A stretch of 44,830 nucleotides of DNA from an uncultured Lactobacillus sp. (GTDB lineage: Bacteria > Bacillota > Bacilli > Lactobacillales > Lactobacillaceae), in contig NZ_CABUIW010000011.1 in NCBI RefSeq assembly GCF_902491705.1, positions 1 through 44,830 of the forward strand, read 5' to 3'. The translations under genes were made by a program, and so were the position numbers. Numbering within the stretch: position 1 is the stretch's first letter; each line of letters begins with the position of its first letter. Shown one piece after another: positions 1 to 11,300 of the stretch. The notes below the pieces were generated by a model. The model did not search any database. It saw only the letters and a program-made list of their open reading frames with translations, and was not told where the DNA came from.

Positions 1-239
1 AAGTGTTCATAGCCTATATTGATCATATATTTAATCGCCAAAATTGTTTAAAATTGCACAGTTGTATAGGTTATATTCATTACTTTAAATAACAAATAGC
101 TGTTATGTAGTAAATCTATTTCCTGATAATGCTTAATTTAAATCGCATAGGTTAACAACAAAAATATATACTATATTACTAAGTTAAATCATAAATTTTC
201 ACAGCTTTGGCTGAATCTTATTTGTTATTAAATTAAAAT

Positions 240-290
240 CGTAAATTGCAATAATAAGTTGAACACTTTATACAGCTTGATAGATATCGT
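240..290. repeat. Direct repeat, copy 1 (partner at 1397-1446)
   Basis: About 50 bp with roughly 80% identity to 1397-1446, in the same orientation; the core GCAATAATAAGTT is shared, with a one-base indel just before it. The second copy sits in the upstream region of the SLAP-like gene. This copy could mark the upstream region of a lost or undetected paralogue. That reading is inference. Confidence 0.6.
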
Positions 291-379
291 CTAACTCTCT
301 TTTAAATATTTCTAAGCAACTAATTCCCAAGGTGAAGCATATTTAAATGCTATAAAGATTTTGGGAGAAAAATCAAAGA

Positions 380-415
380 AAAGAAAAATCAGCCTGCATA
401 ATATGCAAACTGATT
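380..415 (-). terminator. Probable terminator of the SLAP-like gene
   Basis: Arms AATCAG (387-392) and CTGATT (410-415) enclose a second pairing GCAT/ATGC. On the minus strand the hairpin is followed by a T-rich tract. It lies about 140 bases past the stop codon of the minus-strand gene at 556-1362. The stem has an internal loop, so it is moderate rather than strong. Confidence 0.45.
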
Positions 416-555
416 AACAATTAATTTATATATTTTAGTTGTCTACTTAACACGGTACGTATCCTAATTGCTTAGGCCTATTTTTCATCCTTTATTTAGT
501 AAGATTTCCTATAGAAAATAAGTTATTATTTTTAGATTGCTAGTATCCTACCAAG

Positions 556-1362
556 TTATTCCAAATTTAAAGCATTTTTTGCTTGAGAATAAATATTATT
601 AACATTTTGAATAGCTTGATTATATTCATCCGCTGTTAATACATGATCGTTCTTATTATCCAAAGTTACAGCTTCAATAGGAATTACTATTGTTGTGCCT
701 GAATCGGTCTTAGCAAAATAAGCTGGAATGGTTTTACCATCTGATGTCTTAATTGAAGACGCATCACTATATATAATATTTAAACTAGTACCAGCTTTTA
801 ATTCATCAGTTGCTTTAGTACCTTTTCCATTACTATCTACAGTGAAATATTGACTATCCTTTGTTACTTTAGCAGCAACAGTTTGTGGTTTAGCATCTTG
901 AAGCTTTTGATTCCAATTATCTGCTTCTTGTTTTCTTTGTTCATTAAGTGCCTCTTGTTTTGCTACTTGTTTTGCAATAATACCAGATAATGATGGCACG
1001 CTCTTACCTTTTTGAACTTTAGCATCTTTAGCGCGAATAGCATATACACCACCGATATAATAATATTTTGTACGTTTATATGTAGTAGACCATACAGCTT
1101 GACTTTTACCGCCTTTGATTCTTAAAGCTACTCCTTTACGCTTTTGTGCAGATACTTTAACAACCTTATTCTTTTGTTTATTAAATGTAAGCTTGTATAA
1201 ACGAGCGCCTCGCTTAATTGTAATTGGTGTATATTTTACCTTATTTTGGGTAGTTGCAGCCTGCGCTACGGTAGGATTTGACATGAATCCACCTATAGAA
1301 GCAGTCCCTGCAGAGAATATTGTTACACCTACCAAAATATTCATTAATTGCTTTTTAAACAT
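556..1362 (-). CDS. Secreted SLAP-like surface protein
   Basis: A 268-residue secreted protein. Residues 1-36 form a signal peptide: lysines at positions 3-4, a hydrophobic core, and an AQAA cleavage region. Residues 45-115 are very basic and Tyr-rich, with a RGARLYKLTFNKQK...YYYIGGVYAIRAKD pattern. This resembles the SLAP wall-binding domain of acidophilus-group lactobacilli, which binds the cell wall non-covalently. Residues 130-160 are a charged Q/E/K-rich helix. Residues 165-268 have no recognised domain. There is no LPXTG motif, so attachment through the basic domain is inferred. The start is supported by AAGGAG shortly upstream of the ATG. The family match is by pattern only, and the function beyond surface location is unknown. 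Confidence 0.6.
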   Translation of the reverse strand: MFKKQLMNILVGVTIFSAGTASIGGFMSNPTVAQAATTQNKVKYTPITIKRGARLYKLTFNKQKNKVVKVSAQKRKGVALRIKGGKSQAVWSTTYKRTKYYYIGGVYAIRAKDAKVQKGKSVPSLSGIIAKQVAKQEALNEQRKQEADNWNQKLQDAKPQTVAAKVTKDSQYFTVDSNGKGTKATDELKAGTSLNIIYSDASSIKTSDGKTIPAYFAKTDSGTTIVIPIEAVTLDNKNDHVLTADEYNQAIQNVNNIYSQAKNALNLE

Positions 1363-1383
1363 ATTTTTCTCCTTACATGATAA

Positions 1384-1506
1384 TTACTTATTAAACCGTA
1401 AATGCAATAATAAGTTAGACTCGTTATACAACTTGATAGATATTGCATAACCTTCTTTCTTTGTGGCTTTATCAAGCCAATAATCTTTTGGCTGACCTCT
1501 TTTCAT
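1384..1506 (-). CDS. Possible 40-residue ORF ahead of the SLAP-like gene
   Basis: An open frame starts with MKRGQPKDYWLDK and ends 21 bases before the next start codon. No ribosome-binding site is visible before its ATG. Its 3' half lies inside the 50-bp direct repeat, and the other repeat copy encodes a similar short peptide (ISIKLY...NLLL) without a stop. It may be a leader peptide, a fragment of a dead gene, or chance. Listed at low confidence. Confidence 0.2.
   Translation of the reverse strand: MKRGQPKDYWLDKATKKEGYAISIKLYNESNLLLHLRFNK
1397..1446. repeat. Direct repeat, copy 2 (partner at 240-290)
   Basis: This copy lies 35-85 bases upstream of the SLAP-like start codon, so it probably belongs to the promoter or 5' untranslated region. 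See the entry for copy 1. Confidence 0.6.
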
Positions 1507-2215
1507 CACTTAATATAACATTTTTTCAAAAAAAATAATACACTTAGCTCTATTCTTAGGAATGAAAATGATATTATTGTGATTAAATGCACAAAGCTCA
1601 TATACCGACCTTTCTAAAAATTATACTACTACATTTACTAGTAACTAAGATTATGTTTTGATTTTGTATATATCATATAGTTATAATCTTATGTCAGTTT
1701 TACCGCAGACGATGTAGACTTGGCCTAGAATCGGATAGATTGATCATAAAAAAAACTGCTTAAAATCTTATTTATGAGATCGGAATCTAGAGGACTATAT
1801 ATATTTAATTCAAGATCATCCTTTTTAGCGTAAATCAGGCTGTTGCGTGAGGGACGAATTTTCTTTAGTTTTTTTGAGCGTGATTCAGAGCTACGATAGG
1901 TTATTGTTTTTCAAAGAATATTACCAAAAGAAGTATGATGAAGTTGTCTACTCACCGCATAAACGTGCTTGCACGCTAACTGCAAAAAAATTAGTACGAG
2001 TTCATCTTTAAATTGCTCAAAGATAATAAACTATACCAGACACCGAGGGCTTAATTTCAAAAATTGGTCTAGATTTAAAAGTAAACAAAAGTTTAACAGT
2101 TAAAAAATCATCGCCTTTCATTTGACTTATTACCACATGACTAAAATTTACGAACTAAGGATAGCTGAAAAACAAGAGTTGAGAAAGATATTTTATTTTT
2201 TGACGCTTACATTAC
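1507..2215. other. Intergenic region with a decayed transposase tail
   Basis: Apart from the plus-strand transposase fragment at 1853-2051, I see no intact gene or RNA here. Stop codons are frequent in all frames, and the region is AT-rich except over the fragment. Confidence 0.5.
1853..2051 (+). pseudogene. Degenerate transposase C-terminus (IS110-like)
   Basis: One plus-strand frame reads SLVFLSVIQSYDRLLFFKEYY followed by a stretch ending HKRACTLTAKKLVRVHL and then a stop. After a frameshift the homologous reading continues as LLKDNKLYQTP. A run of YY.KKY, HKRA and LTA.KLVR followed by LL...LY is typical of the C-terminal part of IS110/IS1111-type transposases as I know them. There is no start codon, no N-terminal half and no recognisable insertion-sequence ends, so this is a dead fragment. 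The family call is by memory of motif layout and is tentative. Confidence 0.45.
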
Positions 2216-2262
2216 ACAAAAAAAGAACGATAAAGCTCTTATTGAACTTCATCGTTCTTTAT
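2216..2262 (-). terminator. Terminator of the giant surface-protein gene
   Basis: Perfect arms AAAGAACGAT (2222-2231) and ATCGTTCTTT (2251-2260). On the minus strand the stem is followed directly by a run of T. It lies 50 bases past the stop of the giant gene. Confidence 0.85.
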
Positions 2263-2313
2263 TAACTTAGGGAATAAATATTTATCAGTTTTCTTTTATT
2301 CTATCTCTCTTTT

Positions 2314-5300
2314 CTATTTGTTTAGCCAAATGTCGTAGTGATTGTTAACACGATCAATACCGCTTATCTTGTAGCCTTTTGGCAACTTGCTCTTTGCAAG
2401 CTTATTTACATCACCAGTTATTCTGGTCTGTTTTACTACCGTACCATCTTTAGCCACATATAAGACGTCTTTAGTTCTTGGCGCTTTATTAAATCTTGGT
2501 TGAACTAACTTATTTACCCAAACATCCAAGTGCTTAGCTACTCTCTTTACCTTACCGTTTGCCTTATAGCCTTTTGGCAACTTGCCGTTAGCCAATGCAG
2601 TTAATTCTGTCAGACTATCAGAATCTTTTCTTACCGTAATGTAAGCTTTCTTAACAATTCTGCCGTGTCTGCCAATGTAAAGGACAAGCTTCTTATAAGT
2701 TACTGGAGCTACCTGAACTACGATATCACTACCATTAGCAATAAAGTTCTTAGCATTCAAGTCTTCAGCCAGCTTGTAGTTATTTGGCATGTGCTTTTGG
2801 ACAAAGCTTCTTAACTCGGTCTTATCAATTGCTTCATTGTAACTTGCACTTGGCTTATAAGGTACTCTAGCAATTATCTTATCCTGACCTTCTTGGTAAA
2901 TAATTTCAATTTGAGTATCAGGAGTATTGTTTTCAGGAACCTCAACCGGATTGGTGCTTGGCTCTGCTGGAACATTAATAGCTGGAGTATTGATATCTGG
3001 TTCATTAAAGTCACCGTTGTGTGGAATTAAGCCATGATTATTGTTATTCTGCTTATTCTTATCAGGTACATGCACAACCGTTGGTACGATTACGTGCGTG
3101 CCATCTGGATAATCAACTTCAACTTGAGTCGGGTGATCGCCAGGCGTCATATTCTGTGGATCTACTCCATCTGGGAATCTGACTAAAGTACCACTTGGCA
3201 AGGTATTTGGATCAATAGCCGGATTTGGATTGTCTGGATCATTCAAATTGTTTGGCAAACCTGGACTGTCCGGATCAATAGTTATTGGCAATGGATCTGG
3301 AGTATATCTGTCAGCCATTTCAGTTACATGAACAGTTACCAAGACAATATCATCTGAGCCATCTGGGTAGCTAACCTTGACTTGACTGTACTTATAGCCA
3401 GCTGTTCTCAAAGCTGTTTGGGCAAAGTTAGGATCAAGCCATTCATAGCTTGTGCCACGTGGAACATGCTCATCAGCTGGGAAGCCAATTGCGACTCTAG
3501 CATCATCATTATCAAGAACATTGTAGTAGCTCTTTTGTCTGGTAATTGTCTTATTAAATGGATTTAAGTCACTATCAAGCTGTGGTTGTTGTGGGTTAGT
3601 TGGATTATTAGTTGGATTGTCCTTAACAATTACTGAAATTGGAATCAATCTGCTTGATCCATCATTGTAGTTTACTTTGACTACAACTGATTGAGCACCA
3701 ACAGTATTTACATCAGGTGCAGCATTAGACATCCAAACAAAGCTTGAAGCATCGTAGTTTTCACGTAAATCAGCTGCATTAGCAATACCATTTTCGGCAG
3801 TTACCTTATGCTGTGGATCACCAATAGTTGTTTCAATATTTTGACCAATTGGAAGAGCATCGTCATTTTGTTGAGCATCGCTGACAATGTGGATGACGGT
3901 AGCTACGCTTCTATCATAGCTGCTACCAACAATATGAATTATCGTTGGGATATTTCCTGTCTTATTAATCTTGTGTGTAGTAGCATCAGTTGGCAAATCG
4001 CCTAAGAAACTGTAAACTGCATCGCTTGGCATTGCAGAAGTGTTTAAGATACCACGTTTGGCATTAGCATTATTGTTATCAAAGATATCACCATAGTGAA
4101 CGTTGATAATCTTGGCAACTGGGTTAGTTTCAGTGGTTGTTGGTTGACCAACAATGACATCAACAGCAACAGTGTTAGATGAACCATCAATATATGTTGC
4201 CTTGATAATACCTGGAACAACAGTATTGCCTTGAGTAGTATCAACGCTGCCAACCCACTCATAAGATCTTACAACATGAGCAAGTTCAGCCTTGTTTCTG
4301 ATACCTTCATCAGTATGTTGAGTACCAGTTAATGGATCATCAGTTGGTTGAGCTAAATGAATATCTTGACCAATAGGAGTGTATTCATCAGCCAAGGACT
4401 TGACATTAACGTGAACAGTTACGTCCTTATAACTACCATCGCCAAAGCTTACAGTAACAACGCCACTCTTTAAACCAGCAGTACTTGTATCGGCCTTAGT
4501 CTTCCAAACATAATGAACATCGTTTGGCATTGCATTGTGGTTAGCAATTGCATTCAAAGCATCATTATTAGTATCGGTAACACCATTAGTATTACTGTCA
4601 GTTAACTTATCACCAGCATATTTCGTAATCAAACCACCAGCTGGGTTGTAGAATTCACTTTCTGGTAAGTTATCACCACTAACAACCAAACTTGTAGACA
4701 AAGTCTTTTCAGAACCATCAGAGAACTTAATATGAATAGTTTCATTATAAGTACCTGAAGCTCCAACCTTGTAAGTACCATCATTATTCTTAGTCAAATC
4801 AGGTGCTGGGCTGACAAATTCGGCTTGGGCATCACTTGGAATTTGTTGAACCACACCATTTTGAACAGTGATGTTTTGACCACTGTTAGCCCGAATGGTT
4901 TGAGCAGTCCAGTTAGTACTTGAAGCTTGACTAGTTACCTTTACAAAGACAGTTACTACATCAGTTGAACGATCACCATAAGTAATCAAAACTTGGCCAG
5001 ACTTAAGTCCTTCAGTCTTCAAAGCATTATCAGCAAAGCTTTGACTTACCCACTTGTAACTAATTGGAGCTGCATTACTTACATCAGTTGCTTCATCAGC
5101 TGGGAAGCCAGTACCTGCAATAGCATCTGCATTAGTTAAAGCCGCAGTCTGACTCATTGCCCTATTAATGGTTTTACCAAATGGATTCAACTTATCAGTA
5201 TCACGGGTATGAGTTGGCTCTGGAGTACTGTTAATTACGTGAACCAAAATTGGTACTAAATCAACTGAATTATCAGCATAAGTTACTTTGACCGTTGCAC

Positions 5301-8300
5301 TTTCATCACCAACATGTGTTGCTGATGGGGCTTGACCATCCCAACTATAGCTACTTACGTTATGTAAGTTTGTAGCATTAGCAATACCATTTTGCGGAGT
5401 TAACAAGTGATCAGGATCACCTACTGTAGTAGTAATGTCTTGACCAATTGGATCGTTTTGTGAAGCCTGACTTGGTCTAGCAGTTACATGGATAATAATT
5501 GGAACTTCATCAATTGAATGATCACTGTAGGTAACCTTAACAATAGCAGCCTTATTACCAGCAGTTTGAGTAATGTTAGAAACATCTGAATCCCAACTAA
5601 TTGTTGCACTAGATGGAAGCTTTTGATTATTAGCAACATTATCACTTGCTTTGTTAATAATTGCATTTTCTGCATCAGTTGCAGTTACTACGTCACCAAC
5701 TTGCTTGTTCAAATCTCTACCCTGTGGAGTGTATCTTGAAGCATCGCTTGGAACTGCAGGATGAGTTGGATCTGGTGAAAGTGGGGTACCTTTGATGTGA
5801 ACTACTACACCAGCTTGATTGCTTGAACCATCGGCGAAGGTTACTTGAACCACGCCAGCTGTATCAGTACCTGGCTTTGAAGTATCAACACTGCTTACCC
5901 AACTATATCTAGCATTAGCTGGCATTTGAGTATTATTAGAAATACCTTGCTTAGCCTGATCTGCACCATGAGTAGAATCTAATTGAGTATTAGGTGCTAC
6001 CCAAATTTGACCACCGTTTGGAATGTATCTATCTGCATCAGTATCAACATGATCAGTGACATGAAGAACAGTAGGAATATAGTCAACAGAATGATCACTG
6101 TAACTAATCTTTACTGTAGTTGCTACATCACCAACATTAGAAATATCTACCGGTCTTGACCAGCTAAATACTGTACCACTTGGGAAGTTAGCTGGAACAT
6201 TAACGACGGTTCTTTCTACGCCATCATGATCAAGCAACTTATCATTAACAATTGTACCGCTAAGTGGAGTATCACTTCTCTTAACCGTAATATCGTTTGC
6301 ACTCAATAAATTGTGGAATTGGTGAGCCATATCGTTAGTTAAGTTCAAGCTAGTTTGTACCCATTGAACATCGGTAGTACCATCTGCATTTCTATAAGAA
6401 ATCTTGACCCAAGCTGGAGTTGAAGTACCACTACCAGTATCAGAAGTAGTTAATGGACTGTTCTCATTGTTGCTTGCGTACCAAGCATAACTTGCATTGT
6501 AAGTATTCAAGTCAGCATTATTTGCAATAGCATTCTTAGCTTGTTCATCAGTTGGCAAGTCACCTTGTTGAACTGATTGTTTTCTAGTAGCTGCATAACC
6601 ACCATGAACCTTGATTGTAGCTTCTCTGTAAAGAGTTGATCCATCGTTAAAGGTTACCTTGATGAAGCCCTTGACATCTTGTTCACCGGTTGGTGTATTC
6701 ACACTAGTGTCTGGCTTAGTCAAAATTACAGTGTTACTGTCAGTCAAACGATCAGCTGTTGTAGCAGCAGGATCGGTTGATCTTACCCAACTAATTGTTC
6801 TTACTGGAGCTGTGCCTGCATTGATTTGTTCAGCAGATTTACCAGTCAAGTCTTGACCATAGTGAACGTCTTTAGTCTTAGCAGTTACGCTAGCAGTATA
6901 GATATCACGATCACTCTTGATAGTTAATGGAATCCATACAATCTGTGATCCATCTTCATTATCGCCATTCTTGTAGCTGACCTTGATGTAGGCATCCTTG
7001 GCACCATTAATTTGAGCATGAGTTGTTGGGTTAGTTGCGTGGTCACTATCTGTATTATTTGTCCAGAAATCTGAACTAATTGCAGAACCATCAGCATTTA
7101 CCCAGCTTGCACTTGATCCAGCAAATGAATTAATCAAATCGCTCCAGTTAGAGATATTACCTTTGACATCAGTAATTGCCTCACCATGATTGGTAGTTGC
7201 TGAAGGTTTAGCTACTGCGCTCTTAACAGTAGTTGGAATATGCAAAGTCTTAGATACTGAGCCATCTGTAAAGTTGATAGTAACTACAGAATCAGTAGCT
7301 CCATGCGTTGTATCTGGCTTAGTGGTCCAAACAATTGACTTGATTGGATGACCGGTACCCATATGACTTAAGTCAACGCTAGTACCATCAGAGTATTTAA
7401 GTGTTACGTAATCCTTAGCAGTACCACTTGCGGAATCAGTACTATCTGCCCAGTTACTGTCAAGTGCACCAATATGAGTTGTTATGTTCTTATTAGTAGT
7501 AATTGAAATACCATCATGTGAACTTCTTAGCTTCAAAGTTACTGGTACAACTTGGACTGAACCATCACTGTAAGTTACCTTGACATAGGCTGGAGCAGTC
7601 TGATGGGTACTTGACCAAGTAGTGACAAATGTTGGATCAGTTTCGTTACTAATAGTGTACTTGCCACTTCTATCTACACTTGCATTTACCCACTTATCAG
7701 ATGAAGCAGTGAAGCCAGTTGGTAAGCTTACGGCATCCTTTGCTTTGTCTGCAGCAGGTTGACGGAAGGAATCAACAGTTTGTTCATCTGCTGCCCTAGC
7801 ACCAACTACAGTTACTGGAATTGCAACTGTCTTAGTTGAACCGTCGTTAAATGTGATTACTGCATTGTAATCAGTTGCAGTAGTAGTTGCAGTTGTCAAG
7901 TCTACATTAGTAGCAGTTGGCCAAGCAATTGATGAAATGTTGGCAGCGGTCTTAAGAGCGCTGTATGCAACTGTTGTTTGGTGACTTGCATCCGGACCAT
8001 AAGTAAATTCAGTATCGTTATTAAGCAAACTATTAATATAACTAGTTGCGGAACCTTCATTTACTACATGGGCTGTTGTGCCATTACCCTTAATGTTCTG
8101 GTAGTTGTCATCAAATTGATCTTTATCACTCTTAATGGTCAATGGGATCCAGACTATTTGTGATCCATCTTCACTCTCACCATTCTTGTAGCTGACCTTG
8201 ATGTAGGCATCCTTTGCTCCATTAATTCGAGCATGTGTTGTTGGGTTAGTTGCGTAATCACTATCTGTATTATTTGTCCAGAAGTCTGAACTAATTGCGG

Positions 8301-11300
8301 AACCATCGGCGTTTACCCAGCTTGCACTTGATCCAGCAAATGAATTAATCAAATCGCTCCAGTTGGAGATATTACCTTTGACATCAGTAATTGCTTCGCC
8401 ATGATTGGTAGTTGCTGAAGGTTTAGCTACTGCGCTCTTAACAGTAGTTGGAATATGCAAAGTCTTAGATGCTGAGCCATCTGTAAAGTTGATAGTAACT
8501 ACTGCATCAGTACTATTAGCACCGTGTGTTGTATCTGGCTTGGTTGTCCAAACTATTGACTTAATTGGGCTATCGCTTTGCCCGATCTTGCTTAAATCAA
8601 TTGTCTCTGCGCTCTCGCCTGTACCGTAGGTAAGCTTTACATAATTCTTTGCCGTGCCGCTTGCTGCACTTGTGCCTGAATTATCTGTCCAGTCACTGTC
8701 TAGTGCTCCAACGTGCGTTGTTATGCTCTCGTGGTCTGCATCATTAGCTACCGTTATGCCATCGTGTGAACTTCTGATGTTCAATGTTACTGGTACAACT
8801 TGATAAGTAACATTATTATCAGCATCAGTATATTTAACTTCTACATATGCAGATACACTGTTATGAGTACTTGTCCATTTTGTATCTATAGTCGGTGTAT
8901 CAGTTGATACGCTATAAGTATAACTATCATTAGTATTAGGTGTGGCATCTACAAAACCAACTACTTCTTGTTTTGTACCACTTGGTAATGTGTTCTTATC
9001 TGCTAAACTTACAGCAGCTTTAGCATCAGCAATAGTTGGAGTACTCATTGATCTTATTGAATGAGACTTGGACGTTGCACCAACAATAGTAACTTTGCCA
9101 GGGATTTCAACATTAACATTGTTATTATTATTTGAAGTAAAAGTTAAATCAATAGGACGTGTAGCTGGCTCAGTTAGAGTAGGGGCAGTAGTTCCTTGCG
9201 TTATTGTGAAACTAGGACCAGCAACCAACCAATCTGAAAATGTATTGCTATAATACTCACCTATAGTAGTTGTAACTTTATTACCATTATCATCAATGTA
9301 ATAAAGTGGGGTATCATCATCAATACTTTGTTCAGATGTTGCACCTACATTTTTAACAGTTGTTAAAACATCGTCAATTTTTAAATAATCAACGTTAATT
9401 GTTTCGTCCTCAGTACTACCCGTTACTATTTTAGCAGGAATAGCAGTAGAGATAGCATAACTTTTGATAACAGTATTATCTATACCACCAGCACCAACTT
9501 TATTAGTAATTATCGTTGTATAACCTTTAATAGCTGGTATCGTAACTTCCGACCAATTAGAGCTATCTGAACTCCAATTACTAAAGGTTACGCCAGTACC
9601 ATCTGTTTTAGCACTAGCTGTTCTAGTAAGATTTGCAGTTTGTGTTGTAGTAGTAGCAGCAGCACCCGACTTAGGGACTTTAATAGTTCTTGTAACTGTT
9701 TTTTCTAATTGTTTACTATCTTTTACATAGTAAATCGTATGTTCTTGAGTAGTATCATCTAGATTAAATGAATTGCTGCCATAAGTAGAATATCCATCTT
9801 TGGTTGGTTTTTCTACCGAAATAGTATTACCAGAAACGGTCCACTGCTGTCCACCGTTGACTACAACGTACCCATTATTATTGTTGCTGACATTTTTGTC
9901 CAATGTCCAGTTTCCATATGTAACTGTATTATTTGCAACATTTCTAGTACCTGTTTTGGTATATGAAACCTTGATTTGATCATCTGGAGCAGCAATTCCA
10001 TTCTCACCTGAAATTGGATTTCCATCATTATCTACATATCTATAGTGTTCAGTAATAGTTTTTGTATCGTCACTTTGAATTGGAATGTAGTAAACCGTGT
10101 GTACAGGTGTAGCCTCATATAAATTTGGTACAGTATTTCCATTTTCATCTGTATAAGTATCTTCATATGCCCATGAAGGTTTAAAAGCAGCAGATGGATT
10201 ACCGTTATAGGTAGGATTTACAAAAATATTAGCTGGAATACGGCTTCCTTTATCGTGAGTATCGACTTCAAAACCAGCAATAGTTGGATATTTAGCAGCT
10301 ACAACACCAAAATTCGTTGGAAGACTACTACCTTCTTTATAAATCCAATCGCTATTATCAGTTCCCCAAGTTCCTTTTTCAACTTTATAGCCATTTGTAT
10401 AGCCATTTGTATTATAAGCATGATCCCAGATCCAGCCTGTCCCGTCTATATATTTACTTTCGTTTGTAGGATCTGAGACATCTCTGACTCGATATTTCTT
10501 ATAATGAACTTTTAAGACTGCTGGATCCGAAATTGAATCTCCATTTTTATAAGTATGTCCATTAACTGTCACTCCAGTATTTGCCAAGTCATTTGCTGTA
10601 TAAACATGTCCATCAATTGTAAGACTTTGATTAGTTGGAAAAACAACTTTAAAGTTAACAGTGACTGTTCTATCTGTTTCAAGTGAAGTAGGAGCAGTTT
10701 GATCAGAGGCGAGTGAATAATTTTGATAAATGCCAGTAGCAACACCATTCATAGTATATTCATCGCTACCATCCCAAATTTGATAATTATTAGTATTTAT
10801 CTCGGAGTTTAAACTGGTATCAACCTGCTTTTGAGCATCATTAAGCGTGGCATATACGTTCTCTCCAAGATCCATATAAGCACCAGCATTACTAAACAAA
10901 AATGTATATTCGACTGGTAATTTATTGTTATTAGATTTATTCCAAATATCTTTAACTTTGTCGTAATTATTAGTACCACTAATAATTAAACCATGTCTAT
11001 TAGTACCAGTCCTTTGAAGCATATTATCAGTTTTTAGTCTAGCCAAATTAGTCTCAGGATCTGTTGAAGTATTAAATATCCAACCTGAAAAATCCGCAGT
11101 TAAAATTGGGTTACTTGCAAACATATTACTCATATTAAGGACGTTAGCAGTTTTCCACTTCGACAATGGGCTTAAGTCACTAATTCCATCACTTTGAAAC
11201 ATCCCGCTCATATCAGTTACGTTACTAGTATCCCATGATGCCAATGGGGCTAAATTTGTTAACTTGGCATCGTTACTGAACATACCATTAGTTGAAGTTG

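Larger units (their letters stand above)
1..555. other. Gene-poor stretch at window edge
   Basis: I see no convincing coding region here. It is AT-rich and contains a hairpin that can serve as terminator for the minus-strand gene to its right (387-415). It also has a ~50-bp sequence (240-290) that recurs at 1397-1446, upstream of that gene. The rest shows no recognisable structure. Confidence 0.5.

Noticed and set aside
1115..1450. Plus-strand 111-residue frame over the SLAP-like gene
   Set aside because: It is antisense to a gene with signal peptide and Shine-Dalgarno, has no ribosome-binding site and no recognisable protein features.
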